Shown here: piece by piece, positions 8,435 to 14,839 of the stretch | How the letters are laid out: the number at the start of each line of letters is the position of its first letter | Position numbering within the stretch: the first letter of the stretch is position 1 | Assembly (NCBI GenBank): GCA_900539265.1 | Contig: UQBM01000032.1 | Coordinates: 1-19,528, forward strand | Source of the DNA: an uncultured Mollicutes bacterium | Lineage (GTDB): Bacteria; Bacillota_I; Bacilli_A; ML615J-28; CAG-313 | Direction of reading: 5' to 3' | DNA length: 19,528 nucleotides | Made by a program: the position numbers and the translations under genes | Notes under the pieces: model-generated | Told to the model about the DNA's origin: nothing | The model's database searches: none | Seen by the model: the letters and a program-made list of their open reading frames with translations, nothing else

Positions 8435-9369
8435 TTAGATTAAAAAAAGGTGAAAATCTCAAAACTAATTGTGCAATTGTTGCTACCATTGGGCAGTTTG
8501 ATGGACTACACTTAGCTCATTTATTACTACTTAGAAAAACAATTGAAATATCGCAAAAAAGAAATTTTAAAAGTGCAATGTTTACTTTTGATCCCCATCC
8601 TGATTTTGTTTTGAACAAGGATACTACAAATACTTATGTAACTCCATTTGATGAAAAAGTCAAAATTTTAAAACAAATTGGTGTTGATTATATGATTGTA
8701 ATTGAATTTAATAAAGAAGTTGCACAAATGTTACCAATTTCTTTTGTTGAGGATATTCTAATTGCCAATGGTGTCAAAGAAGTTGTAGTAGGTTTTGATT
8801 TTTCATTTGGTCAAAAAGGATTAGGAAAAGCCAATATGATAGAAGAACTATCAAATGGTAGGATTAAATGCCATATTATTAACGAAATTAAATATGAAAA
8901 TCAAAAAATTGGTACTTCTTTTATAAAATCTTTGCTACAAAATGGTAGAGTAAAAGAAGTAAAAGATATAATGGGACGATTTTATAAGATAACTGGTAAG
9001 GTTGTTCATGGAAATCAAGTTGGTCGGACAATCAATTTTCCAACTGCTAATTTTCATATCAATTCTTCTTTTGCAAAACTTCATCCTGGCGTATATGTTG
9101 TTAGAGTTAGTATTGATAATCAAAAATATTTAGGAATTGCAAATCTCGGCACAAATCCAAGTTTTAATAAAGTTGATCATATGGTTTTTGAGACACATAT
9201 TTTTGATTTTAATCAAGATATTTATGACAAAATAATTGATGTAGAATTGATAGATTTTATTCGTAATGAGATAAAATTTTCTAGTAAAGAGGACTTTTTA
9301 GAACAAATTTTAAAGGATACTGCATATGCCAGAATGGTTTCTGCTCAATTAAATCTTTTAAAAAAATAA
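8425..9369 (+). CDS. ribF: Bifunctional riboflavin kinase / FAD synthetase RibF
   Basis: Converts riboflavin to FMN (C-terminal flavokinase) and FMN to FAD (N-terminal adenylyltransferase). The N-terminal nucleotidyltransferase motif reads IGQFDGLHLAHLLLL (near residues 23-37), and FTFDPHPDFVL follows. GTSFIKSLLQNG ends the first domain. The kinase domain starts with ITGKVVHGNQVGRTINFPTAN, cut here for length, and ends with ETHIFDF and LRxE/KFSS-type residues (IRNEIKFSS). The HxGH motif is HLAH, a Gly to Ala change at a normally invariant position, which might weaken FAD synthesis. Its length of 314 is typical. It overlaps truB by 10 bases, with no FMN riboswitch upstream. RibF supplies the cofactor that the downstream flavodoxin would need. 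Confidence 0.95.
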   Translation: MELIRLKKGENLKTNCAIVATIGQFDGLHLAHLLLLRKTIEISQKRNFKSAMFTFDPHPDFVLNKDTTNTYVTPFDEKVKILKQIGVDYMIVIEFNKEVAQMLPISFVEDILIANGVKEVVVGFDFSFGQKGLGKANMIEELSNGRIKCHIINEIKYENQKIGTSFIKSLLQNGRVKEVKDIMGRFYKITGKVVHGNQVGRTINFPTANFHINSSFAKLHPGVYVVRVSIDNQKYLGIANLGTNPSFNKVDHMVFETHIFDFNQDIYDKIIDVELIDFIRNEIKFSSKEDFLEQILKDTAYARMVSAQLNLLKK

Positions 9370-9385
9370 AAATGATAGATTTTAC

Positions 9386-9414
9386 TTGATATTTTTCTGA
9401 AATTGTGATAAAAT
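9386..9414 (+). promoter_or_regulatory. Promoter of rpsO
   Basis: TTGATA (9386-9391), a 17-base spacer, then TAAAAT (9409-9414) preceded by TGA. A near-ideal sigma-A promoter with an extended -10. Confidence 0.85.
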
Positions 9415-9420
9415 ATATAT

Positions 9421-9474
9421 GACCTATGCAAAGTTTTTCGAATCTTCCGACGAATTCTTTAGCATATGGCATAT
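9421..9474 (+). promoter_or_regulatory. Structured rpsO leader, possible S15 autoregulatory element
   Basis: The roughly 95-base untranslated leader can fold into a stem. CCTATGC (9423-9429) pairs with GCATATGG (9462-9469, one bulged T), continued by AAAG (9430-9433) with CTTT (9457-9460) past a bulged A, around a 23-base apical region. S15 represses its own mRNA through leader structures in several Bacteria, with a different RNA shape in each phylum. The fold is read by eye; the function is inference. Confidence 0.45.
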
Positions 9475-9514
9475 TTAAAATCTATTTAATAGAAAATTAC
9501 AAAGGAGGAAATTT

Positions 9515-9787
9515 ATGGCTTGTATTTCTAAAGAAGAAAAAGCAGCTATTATTGCCCAATTTGCACGTTCAGAAGGTGATACTGGTTCGCCTGAAGTTCA
9601 AATTGCGATTTTAACAGCAGAAATCAATAAGTTGAATGAACATTTAAAAGTTCATACACATGATTTTCATAACCGTCGTGGTTTGTTAAAAAAAGTTGGA
9701 CATCGCCGTAATCTTTTAGCTTATTTAAAAGATAAAGATGTACAACGTTATCGTGAATTAATTGCCAAATTAGGTTTGAGAAAATAG
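9515..9787 (+). CDS. rpsO: 30S ribosomal protein S15
   Basis: S15 binds the 16S rRNA central domain early in small-subunit assembly. The 90 residues are almost consensus, with EGDTGSPEVQIAILT, the HTHDFHNRRGLLKKVGHRR RNA-binding region and a YLKDKDVQRY tail. AAAGGAGG precedes the ATG at good spacing. It has its own promoter, a structured leader and a hairpin after its stop, and lies directly upstream of pnp, as in many bacteria. Confidence 0.97.
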   Translation: MACISKEEKAAIIAQFARSEGDTGSPEVQIAILTAEINKLNEHLKVHTHDFHNRRGLLKKVGHRRNLLAYLKDKDVQRYRELIAKLGLRK

Positions 9788-9821
9788 CACTAAAGGGCAT
9801 AATTATTTATGCCCTTTGCTA
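9785..9821 (+). terminator. rpsO-pnp intercistronic hairpin without a T run
   Basis: An 11-bp perfect stem (AAAGGGCATAA at 9792-9802, TTATGCCCTTT at 9807-9817) has a 4-nt loop. TAGC (9785-9788, containing the rpsO stop) can extend it by pairing with GCTA (9818-9821) across a 3-nt bulge. The following bases are GCTACTATT, not a T tract, so it is a weak terminator at best and may be an RNA processing or 3'-end protection hairpin. Confidence 0.7.
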
Positions 9822-9834
9822 CTATTAATGATTA

Positions 9835-9863
9835 TTAATCTTAAATATTTTTTAAGTTATAAT
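9835..9863 (+). promoter_or_regulatory. Possible promoter of pnp
   Basis: TATAAT at 9858-9863 with a poor -35 (TTAATC, 9835-9840) at 17 bases. The -10 is good; the rest is weak. Confidence 0.45.
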
Positions 9864-9880
9864 ATAAAATGTATGAAATC

Positions 9881-9926
9881 AAGGAAAGGATAGTTTGTAA
9901 TACGGCAAACTAAAGTGAAGAAAATG
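9881..9926 (+). promoter_or_regulatory. pnp ribosome binding site with a hairpin in the spacer
   Basis: The only Shine-Dalgarno-like sequence, AAGGAAAGGA (9881-9890), is over 30 bases from the ATG at 9924. A 7-bp hairpin (TAGTTTG at 9891-9897, CAAACTA at 9906-9912, 8-nt loop) fills the gap. If folded, the effective spacing to the ATG is about 11. An in-frame stop overlaps the stem's first bases, so the start must be the GTG at 9915 or the ATG at 9924. Confidence 0.45.
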
Positions 9927-12110
9927 GAAAAACAAGTATTTGAGTACAATCATCGGAATCGTAAAATTTTGGTAGAAATCGGTGAACTTGCAAAACAAGC
10001 TAATGGTGCATGTCTTGTTCGATATGAGGATACAGCAGTGCTTAGTGCTGCTGTGGGTAGTAATCAAGCAATGGCTACAGATTTTTTCCCATTAACTGTT
10101 TTATATCAAGAAAAATTATATGCGGCAGGAAAAATTCCAGGAGGTTTTTTAAAAAGAGAAGGTAGACCAACAGAACATGAAACCCTTGTTTCTAGATTAA
10201 TTGATCGTCCAATTAGACCTCTTTTTGCCGAAGGGTATCGGAATGAGGTACAAGTAATTAATATGGTAATGAGCGCCAATCCAGATTGTTCTTCAGCAAT
10301 GGCAGCAATGCTTGGATCTAGTATTGCCCTTTCTATTTCTGATATTCCATTTGAAGGACCAATAGCAGGTGTAGTTGTAGGAAGAATTAATGGTGAATTA
10401 ATTATTAATCCTACAGTCGAAGAACTTGAAAAATCAGATATTAATTTAACTGTTGCGGGTACAAAAAAAGCCATTAATATGGTTGAGGCAGGAGCTAAAC
10501 AAGTAACTGAGGAAGATATGTTAGAAGCATTACTTTTTGCACATGAAGAAATCAAACGATTATGTCAATTTCAAGAAGAAATAATTGAAAAATGTGGCAA
10601 GGAAAAAATGGTTCCTGATTTATTTAAAATACCAGAAGATTTAGAAAGAGATGTTAGAAATTTTGCTGAACCCGAATTACTACCAGCTATTTCTATTCAT
10701 GAAAAACTTGCACGTGGTGCCGCCATTGAAGAGATAAACACCAAAACACGTGAACATTTTTCTAAACTTTTTGAGGGGAATACCGAATTAACTCTCGATG
10801 AAATTGAACAAAATAAAAAGTATGTCGATATGATATTAGAACATATTTTGGCTGAGGAAGTAAGAAGATTGATTACTAATGATAAAATACGTCCTGATGG
10901 TAGAGCGGTTAATGAAATTAGACCTTTATCATCAAGAATTGATATTTTTGAAAGAACGCATGGCTCTGCTTTATTTACACGAGGACAAACACAAAGTCTA
11001 TCGGTAGTTACTTTAGGCTCATTAACTGAATTTCAAATAATAGATGGATTAGGGGTAGAAGATAGTAAACGCTTTATGTTACATTATAATTTCCCTCAAT
11101 TTGCTGTTGGTTCAACAGGAAGATATGGTAGTCCTGGTCGTCGTGAAATTGGTCATGGTGCTCTTGGCGAAAGAGCTTTATTACAAGTAATCCCATCGGA
11201 AGATGAATTTCCATATACAATTAGAATTGTCAGTGAAATTCTAGAATCTAATGGCTCCTCATCGCAAGCATCTATTTGTGCTGGGACAATGGCATTAATG
11301 GCGGCTGGCGTTCCTATTAAAGCACCTGTTGCAGGAATCGCGATGGGGTTAATTAGCCAAGATGATGAGTGTAGTAAATATACAATTCTTACAGATATCC
11401 AAGGTTTAGAAGATCATTATGGTGATATGGATTTTAAAGTTGCTGGAACTAAAACGGGAATAACCGCCTTACAAATGGATATTAAGATTAAAGGTATTAC
11501 ACCAGAAATTTTAAGGGAGGCTCTCGCTCAGGCAAAAGTAGGTAGAATGCAAATTTTGGAACATATGCTAACTACTATTTCTGAGGTAAGACCAGAGCTT
11601 AGTCAATATGCTCCGAAAGTTAGAATGATTAGAATAAATCCTGAGCGTATTAGAGATGTGATTGGTAGTGGTGGTAAAATTATTCAAGAAATTATTGATA
11701 AATGTAATGATGTTAAAATTGATATTGAACAAGATGGACGCGTTTTTGTAATGCATGCTGAAACAAAATGGATTGATGAAGCAATTAAAATTATTGAGAA
11801 TTTAACAAGAGAACCTGTTGTTGGTGAAGTTTATCCTGTTAGAGTAGTTAAAATTGTTGATTTTGGGGCTTTCGTTGAATTATGGCCAGGCTGTGAAGGA
11901 CTCGTTCATATTTCAGAACTTGACATCAAACGCGTTGCTAAGGTAGAAGATGTTGTTCATGTAGATGATGAAATTGTTGTAAAATTATTAAAAATAGATG
12001 ATAAGGGAAAACTTGTTTTATCTAGAAAAGTATTATTAAAACAAGCACAAAAAGCAGAAAATGCAGAAAAAACACAAGCTCTTAATGAAGTTGAGCAAAA
12101 AGGAGAATAA
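9924..12110 (+). CDS. pnp: Polyribonucleotide nucleotidyltransferase (PNPase)
   Basis: A trimeric phosphorolytic 3'-5' exoribonuclease of mRNA decay and RNA quality control. It has two RNase PH domains separated by a helical domain, then KH and S1 RNA-binding domains. The first PH domain spans about residues 10-140, with FLKREGRPTEHETLVSRLID. The second has GRYGSPGRREIGHGALGERA (near 400-420) and the catalytic aspartates in DIQGLEDHYGDMDFKVAGT (near 495-513). KH has VIGSGGKIIQEI (near 570-582) and S1 has FGAFVELWPGCEGLVHISEL (near 648-668). ATG 9924 (728 residues) is favoured over GTG 9915 (731). Total length is normal for the family, all domains are intact, and the next gene begins at the base after its stop. 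Confidence 0.97.
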   Translation: MEKQVFEYNHRNRKILVEIGELAKQANGACLVRYEDTAVLSAAVGSNQAMATDFFPLTVLYQEKLYAAGKIPGGFLKREGRPTEHETLVSRLIDRPIRPLFAEGYRNEVQVINMVMSANPDCSSAMAAMLGSSIALSISDIPFEGPIAGVVVGRINGELIINPTVEELEKSDINLTVAGTKKAINMVEAGAKQVTEEDMLEALLFAHEEIKRLCQFQEEIIEKCGKEKMVPDLFKIPEDLERDVRNFAEPELLPAISIHEKLARGAAIEEINTKTREHFSKLFEGNTELTLDEIEQNKKYVDMILEHILAEEVRRLITNDKIRPDGRAVNEIRPLSSRIDIFERTHGSALFTRGQTQSLSVVTLGSLTEFQIIDGLGVEDSKRFMLHYNFPQFAVGSTGRYGSPGRREIGHGALGERALLQVIPSEDEFPYTIRIVSEILESNGSSSQASICAGTMALMAAGVPIKAPVAGIAMGLISQDDECSKYTILTDIQGLEDHYGDMDFKVAGTKTGITALQMDIKIKGITPEILREALAQAKVGRMQILEHMLTTISEVRPELSQYAPKVRMIRINPERIRDVIGSGGKIIQEIIDKCNDVKIDIEQDGRVFVMHAETKWIDEAIKIIENLTREPVVGEVYPVRVVKIVDFGAFVELWPGCEGLVHISELDIKRVAKVEDVVHVDDEIVVKLLKIDDKGKLVLSRKVLLKQAQKAENAEKTQALNEVEQKGE

Positions 12111-12983
12111 ATGAAGATAGGTATTACTTCTGATTGTAGTTCAGGATTAGAATATGCTCCATTTGAGCATCATATTAAGATAACGAGAACTACAATTCAT
12201 TTTAAAGATGAAGAATTAATTGATGGAATTGATGTTAAAGCAGATGAATTTTATCGACGTTTACGCCAAACTGATATTGTGCCATCTACTAGTGCGCCAA
12301 GTCTTGGTGAAATATCAAAAAGAGTTGAAGAATGGAAAGCAGAAGGTTGCACGGATGTTATACATTTTCCAATTTCTTTTGGTCTTTCTGCTTATGGCGA
12401 AAATTTATTAAATGCTTTTGATAATATGGTAGAAGGTATAAATTTACATGTTTTTAATTGTCATAGCGCCTGCTTAATGGAAGGATACTGTGCACATTAT
12501 GCAGAGATTTTGGCTGAAAGAGGTTATACTGTTGATGAAATTATGGATGAGTGCCAAAAATTTGCTGATCAAACAGTTGCATATTTTGTTGTCGATGATT
12601 TAAAATATTTAGTCAAAAATGGTCGGTTAAATGCAGTTTCAGGATTTATTGGTGGACTTGCTAAAATTAAACCAATTTTACAATTGGCAAAAAATGGTAC
12701 TATTGATGTTTTTGAGAAAATTAGAACCAGAAGTAGAGCAGTTGAAAGAATCAAAGAGTTAGTTTTGAATGATACAAGGGATGCAAAAGAAGTAATTTAT
12801 ATGGTTTTACATTCTGATTGTGAATCTGATGCTAAAGTACTTCTTGATGAAATTAAACATTTATATAAAAATGGAGTACGATTTGACTTAACTACTGTGA
12901 CTCCAACAGTTGGTGCTCATATTGGTTGTGGTGTTATTGCAATAGCTTATATTGTTTTAGATGGTTTAAAAGAAAGATTTTAA
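12111..12983 (+). CDS. DegV family fatty-acid-binding protein (FakB-like)
   Basis: DegV/FakB proteins hold a fatty acid and present it to FakA kinase for use in phospholipid synthesis. This 290-residue protein shows the family blocks GITSDCSSGL at the N-terminus, DGIDVKADEFYRRL, VPSTSAPS (usually PTTSQPS), ISFGLSAYGENLLNAF (usually SSxLSGTYQSA), and VVDDLKYLVKNGRLNAVSG followed by KIKPIL. The lipid-contact region differs from consensus (SAY for SGT), so ligand preference may differ. The ATG follows the pnp stop with no gap; its AAAGGAGA site lies inside the pnp end, so translation is coupled. No fakA is in the window. rnpB begins about 2 bases after its stop. Confidence 0.93.
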   Translation: MKIGITSDCSSGLEYAPFEHHIKITRTTIHFKDEELIDGIDVKADEFYRRLRQTDIVPSTSAPSLGEISKRVEEWKAEGCTDVIHFPISFGLSAYGENLLNAFDNMVEGINLHVFNCHSACLMEGYCAHYAEILAERGYTVDEIMDECQKFADQTVAYFVVDDLKYLVKNGRLNAVSGFIGGLAKIKPILQLAKNGTIDVFEKIRTRSRAVERIKELVLNDTRDAKEVIYMVLHSDCESDAKVLLDEIKHLYKNGVRFDLTTVTPTVGAHIGCGVIAIAYIVLDGLKERF

Positions 12984-12984
12984 T

Positions 12985-13342
12985 AAATACATAGGGTAAT
13001 CGAGCTAAAGATAATTTAGTTAGGAAAGTCCATACTAGCACAAGCTGAGATGCTTGTAGTGTTTGTGCCTAACGAATAAATAAGTTAGGGAATAGTTGAT
13101 GTCTATTACGGCGAATGAAACCTACGGATTTATCTATGGTGTAGTTCTTAAGGTGCCACAGTGACGATGGTCTTTGGAAACGAAGAAGTGGAACGGGTAA
13201 ACCCCACAAGCTAGCAACCCAAATTTTGGTAGGGGCACGAGAATTAGAGGAATTCAACTCATAATTCTTGCAAAGTTATAATACTTTGAGATAAATGATT
13301 ACCATTCTTTTAGAATACAGAATATGGCTTACATATGTATTT
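12985..13342 (+). ncRNA. rnpB: RNase P RNA, type B (Bacillus-type)
   Basis: The catalytic RNA that removes the 5' leader from pre-tRNAs. Seen directly: GGTAATCG, then TAGGAAAGTCCAT, GCTGAGATGC with GTAGTG as in Bacillus subtilis, GTGCCACAGTGACGA, GTGGAACGGGTAAACCCCAC, AACCCAAATTTTGGTAGGGG, GGAATTCAAC, and TACAGAATATGGCTTACA at the 3' side. The ends are placed by helix P1: AAATACAT (12985-12992) pairs perfectly with ATGTATTT (13335-13342). At about 358 nt it is shorter than the roughly 400-nt B. subtilis RNA, chiefly in the 3' third. It starts 2 bases after the DegV stop and no clear promoter lies between, so it is either processed from the pnp-degV transcript or driven from within degV. Confidence 0.96.
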
Positions 13343-13350
13343 ACATCAAA

Positions 13351-13380
13351 TAGAAGACATGACAACATGTCTTTTATTTT
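13351..13380 (+). terminator. rnpB terminator abutting the engB ribosome binding site
   Basis: An 8-bp stem (AAGACATG at 13354-13361, CATGTCTT at 13366-13373) with a 4-nt loop is followed by TTTTATTTT. The engB AGGAGG begins at 13381, the next base. Confidence 0.88.
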
Positions 13381-13391
13381 AGGAGGTAGGA

Positions 13392-13985
13392 ATGATTATA
13401 AAAAAAGCTGAATATTTAATAAGTGGTACTAAATTTGAACACTTTCCTAAATTAAATTATCCTGAATTTGTTTTTATTGGTAGATCTAATGTGGGAAAAA
13501 GTAGTTTGCTTAATGCAATTACGAATCGTAAAAATCTTGCTTATACATCTAGTAAGCCAGGTAAAACTATCACACTCAATTTTTATAATGTAAATGATGA
13601 AATTTTATTAGTAGATGTTCCAGGATATGGTTATGCTGAAAAAGTAAAATATGATCGACTTGCTTATGGAAAGATGATTGAAAATTATCTAAATTATTCT
13701 AAAAATTTAATTTCTTGTTTTTTGATTATTGATTCTCGACATAAACCTTCAGAAGATGATATTTTAATGTATAATTTTTTAAAACATTTAGAAAAACAAA
13801 TTGTAATAATTGCAACAAAAATTGATAAAATTAGTAAAAATGAATTACAAAAAAATTTAGCATTAATAAAAAAAACTTTGAATTTAGAAACCAATGATTT
13901 AGTATTTTGCGTATCATCCGAAAAGCGAATAGGCATTGATTCCATACATAGTTATATTGAAAGTAAAGTTTCTAAAATTGAATAA
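13392..13985 (+). CDS. engB: Ribosome-biogenesis GTPase EngB/YsxC
   Basis: A small essential P-loop GTPase that acts late in 50S assembly. All G motifs are present: G1 GRSNVGKSSLLN (near residues 30-41), G2 Thr in SKPGKTITLNFY, G3 DVPGYGYA, G4 TKID, and G5 CVSSEKRIG. At 197 residues it is typical. ATG 13392 is set by AGGAGG at 13381-13386, 5 bases away. There is no room for a promoter between the rnpB terminator and this ribosome binding site, so expression depends on readthrough of that hairpin or a promoter inside rnpB (a TATAAT lies at 13277-13282 without a good -35). Confidence 0.95.
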   Translation: MIIKKAEYLISGTKFEHFPKLNYPEFVFIGRSNVGKSSLLNAITNRKNLAYTSSKPGKTITLNFYNVNDEILLVDVPGYGYAEKVKYDRLAYGKMIENYLNYSKNLISCFLIIDSRHKPSEDDILMYNFLKHLEKQIVIIATKIDKISKNELQKNLALIKKTLNLETNDLVFCVSSEKRIGIDSIHSYIESKVSKIE

Positions 13986-14012
13986 AATAATTAAACCTTC
14001 ATATAATATAAT
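13978..14012 (+). promoter_or_regulatory. Promoter of the SpoVID-like gene, inside a terminator arm
   Basis: TTGAAT (13978-13983, overlapping the last engB codons), 18 bases, TATAAT (14002-14007); a second TATAAT follows at 14007-14012. The same bases also fit a sporulation sigma-E pattern: GAATA at 13980-13984 and CATATAAT at 14000-14007. Either way, initiation would fall in or near the hairpin loop. Confidence 0.5.
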
Positions 14013-14037
14013 ACCAATGATTATATGGAGGTTTTTT
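13993..14037 (+). terminator. engB terminator whose 3' arm holds the next gene's Shine-Dalgarno
   Basis: A 15-bp stem (AAACCTTCATATAAT at 13993-14007, ATTATATGGAGGTTT at 14020-14034, one G-U pair) with a 12-nt loop runs into six T. GGAGG at 14027-14031 is the ribosome binding site of the ATG at 14039, 7 bases on. A readthrough RNA would hide the site; an RNA starting in the loop would expose it. Confidence 0.85.
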
Positions 14038-14038
14038 C

Positions 14039-14839
14039 ATGGATTTAAAAATGAATTATAATTCTTTTATAAAATTAAAGGATTTTTTTAAAGTATTAAA
14101 TATTAGTGCTGAAATTGATGAGTATAATGTAAAAAATGATACTTTAGAAGGTGTTTTACATATTAAAGGAAAATATTTAAGAAGAGATAATGTTAGTGAG
14201 GAATATTTTTTAGAAAAAATACCTTTTTCTATTGTAATAAATGATCAAGATTTTGAAGTAGAGGATATAAATTGTATTGATTTTGAATATATTGGAGTGG
14301 AAGGACGAGGTGTAGATGTCAGTTTTGACATTTTAGTTAAATATTTAGTTATTGAAGAGATACCTGTTATAACTTCTAGAAATGAAGGAATGGTAATGGT
14401 AGATATTTCTGAAAAACAAAGTGATATTGATGAAACATCTGAAAAGTTAGATACTCTAGTAGAAGATCATAGTACAGTAGATGTTCTAGTAAGGGAAGAT
14501 GACAACAGTGAAGAGAATCTTGATGAGCAAGCAGAAGAAGTCATTGCAACCCCGCTAGAAGAAGATGAGTTTGAAATATTAAAAAAAGAAGAAACGGAAA
14601 GAATTGATAATTTATTAAAATCAACATTGAGTTTTAAAGATGATAATTTACCCACGGAAGAAATTGTAATAAGAGGATTAAAGGAAACAACCACTTTGAT
14701 GAAAGTATATTATTATAAAAATGATGCCGAACTTGAAAGGGTATGTGACGAAAATAATATGTCATTAGATACTGTATTTAAGAAAAATCAAAAATTTGAT
14801 TTTAATAAATATCATCGAGTGATAATAAATGACAAATAG
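14039..14839 (+). CDS. SpoVID-like spore morphogenetic protein (putative)
   Basis: A 266-residue cytoplasmic protein in three parts. Residues 1-115 resemble the N-terminal domain of SpoVID, which directs encasement of the Bacillus spore by its coat (phrases LNISAEIDEYNV, LEGVLHIKGKY, VSFDILVKYL). Residues 120-200 are a very acidic, probably disordered linker. The last 48 residues (KVYYYKNDAELERVCDENN, then SLDTVFKKNQKF and VIIND) read as a diverged LysM domain, also found at the SpoVID C-terminus. It is under half the length of B. subtilis SpoVID. Context supports the call: engB/ysxC is upstream and a YsxE-like gene overlaps its end by 11 bases, and in B. subtilis spoVID, ysxE and ysxC map close together. 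The similarity is judged by eye; confidence is moderate. Confidence 0.55.
   Translation: MDLKMNYNSFIKLKDFFKVLNISAEIDEYNVKNDTLEGVLHIKGKYLRRDNVSEEYFLEKIPFSIVINDQDFEVEDINCIDFEYIGVEGRGVDVSFDILVKYLVIEEIPVITSRNEGMVMVDISEKQSDIDETSEKLDTLVEDHSTVDVLVREDDNSEENLDEQAEEVIATPLEEDEFEILKKEETERIDNLLKSTLSFKDDNLPTEEIVIRGLKETTTLMKVYYYKNDAELERVCDENNMSLDTVFKKNQKFDFNKYHRVIINDK

Noticed and set aside
9426..9614. A 62-codon plus-strand frame over the rpsO leader
   Set aside because: It overlaps the leader and rpsO in another frame, with no ribosome binding site and no recognisable protein.
10106..10555. A 149-codon minus-strand open frame
   Set aside because: It lies fully antisense to the first PH domain of pnp, whose protein is clearly conserved; it has no ribosome binding site of note and its composition reflects the opposite strand's codons.
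13069..13257. A 62-codon minus-strand frame
   Set aside because: It is antisense to the conserved core of RNase P RNA.
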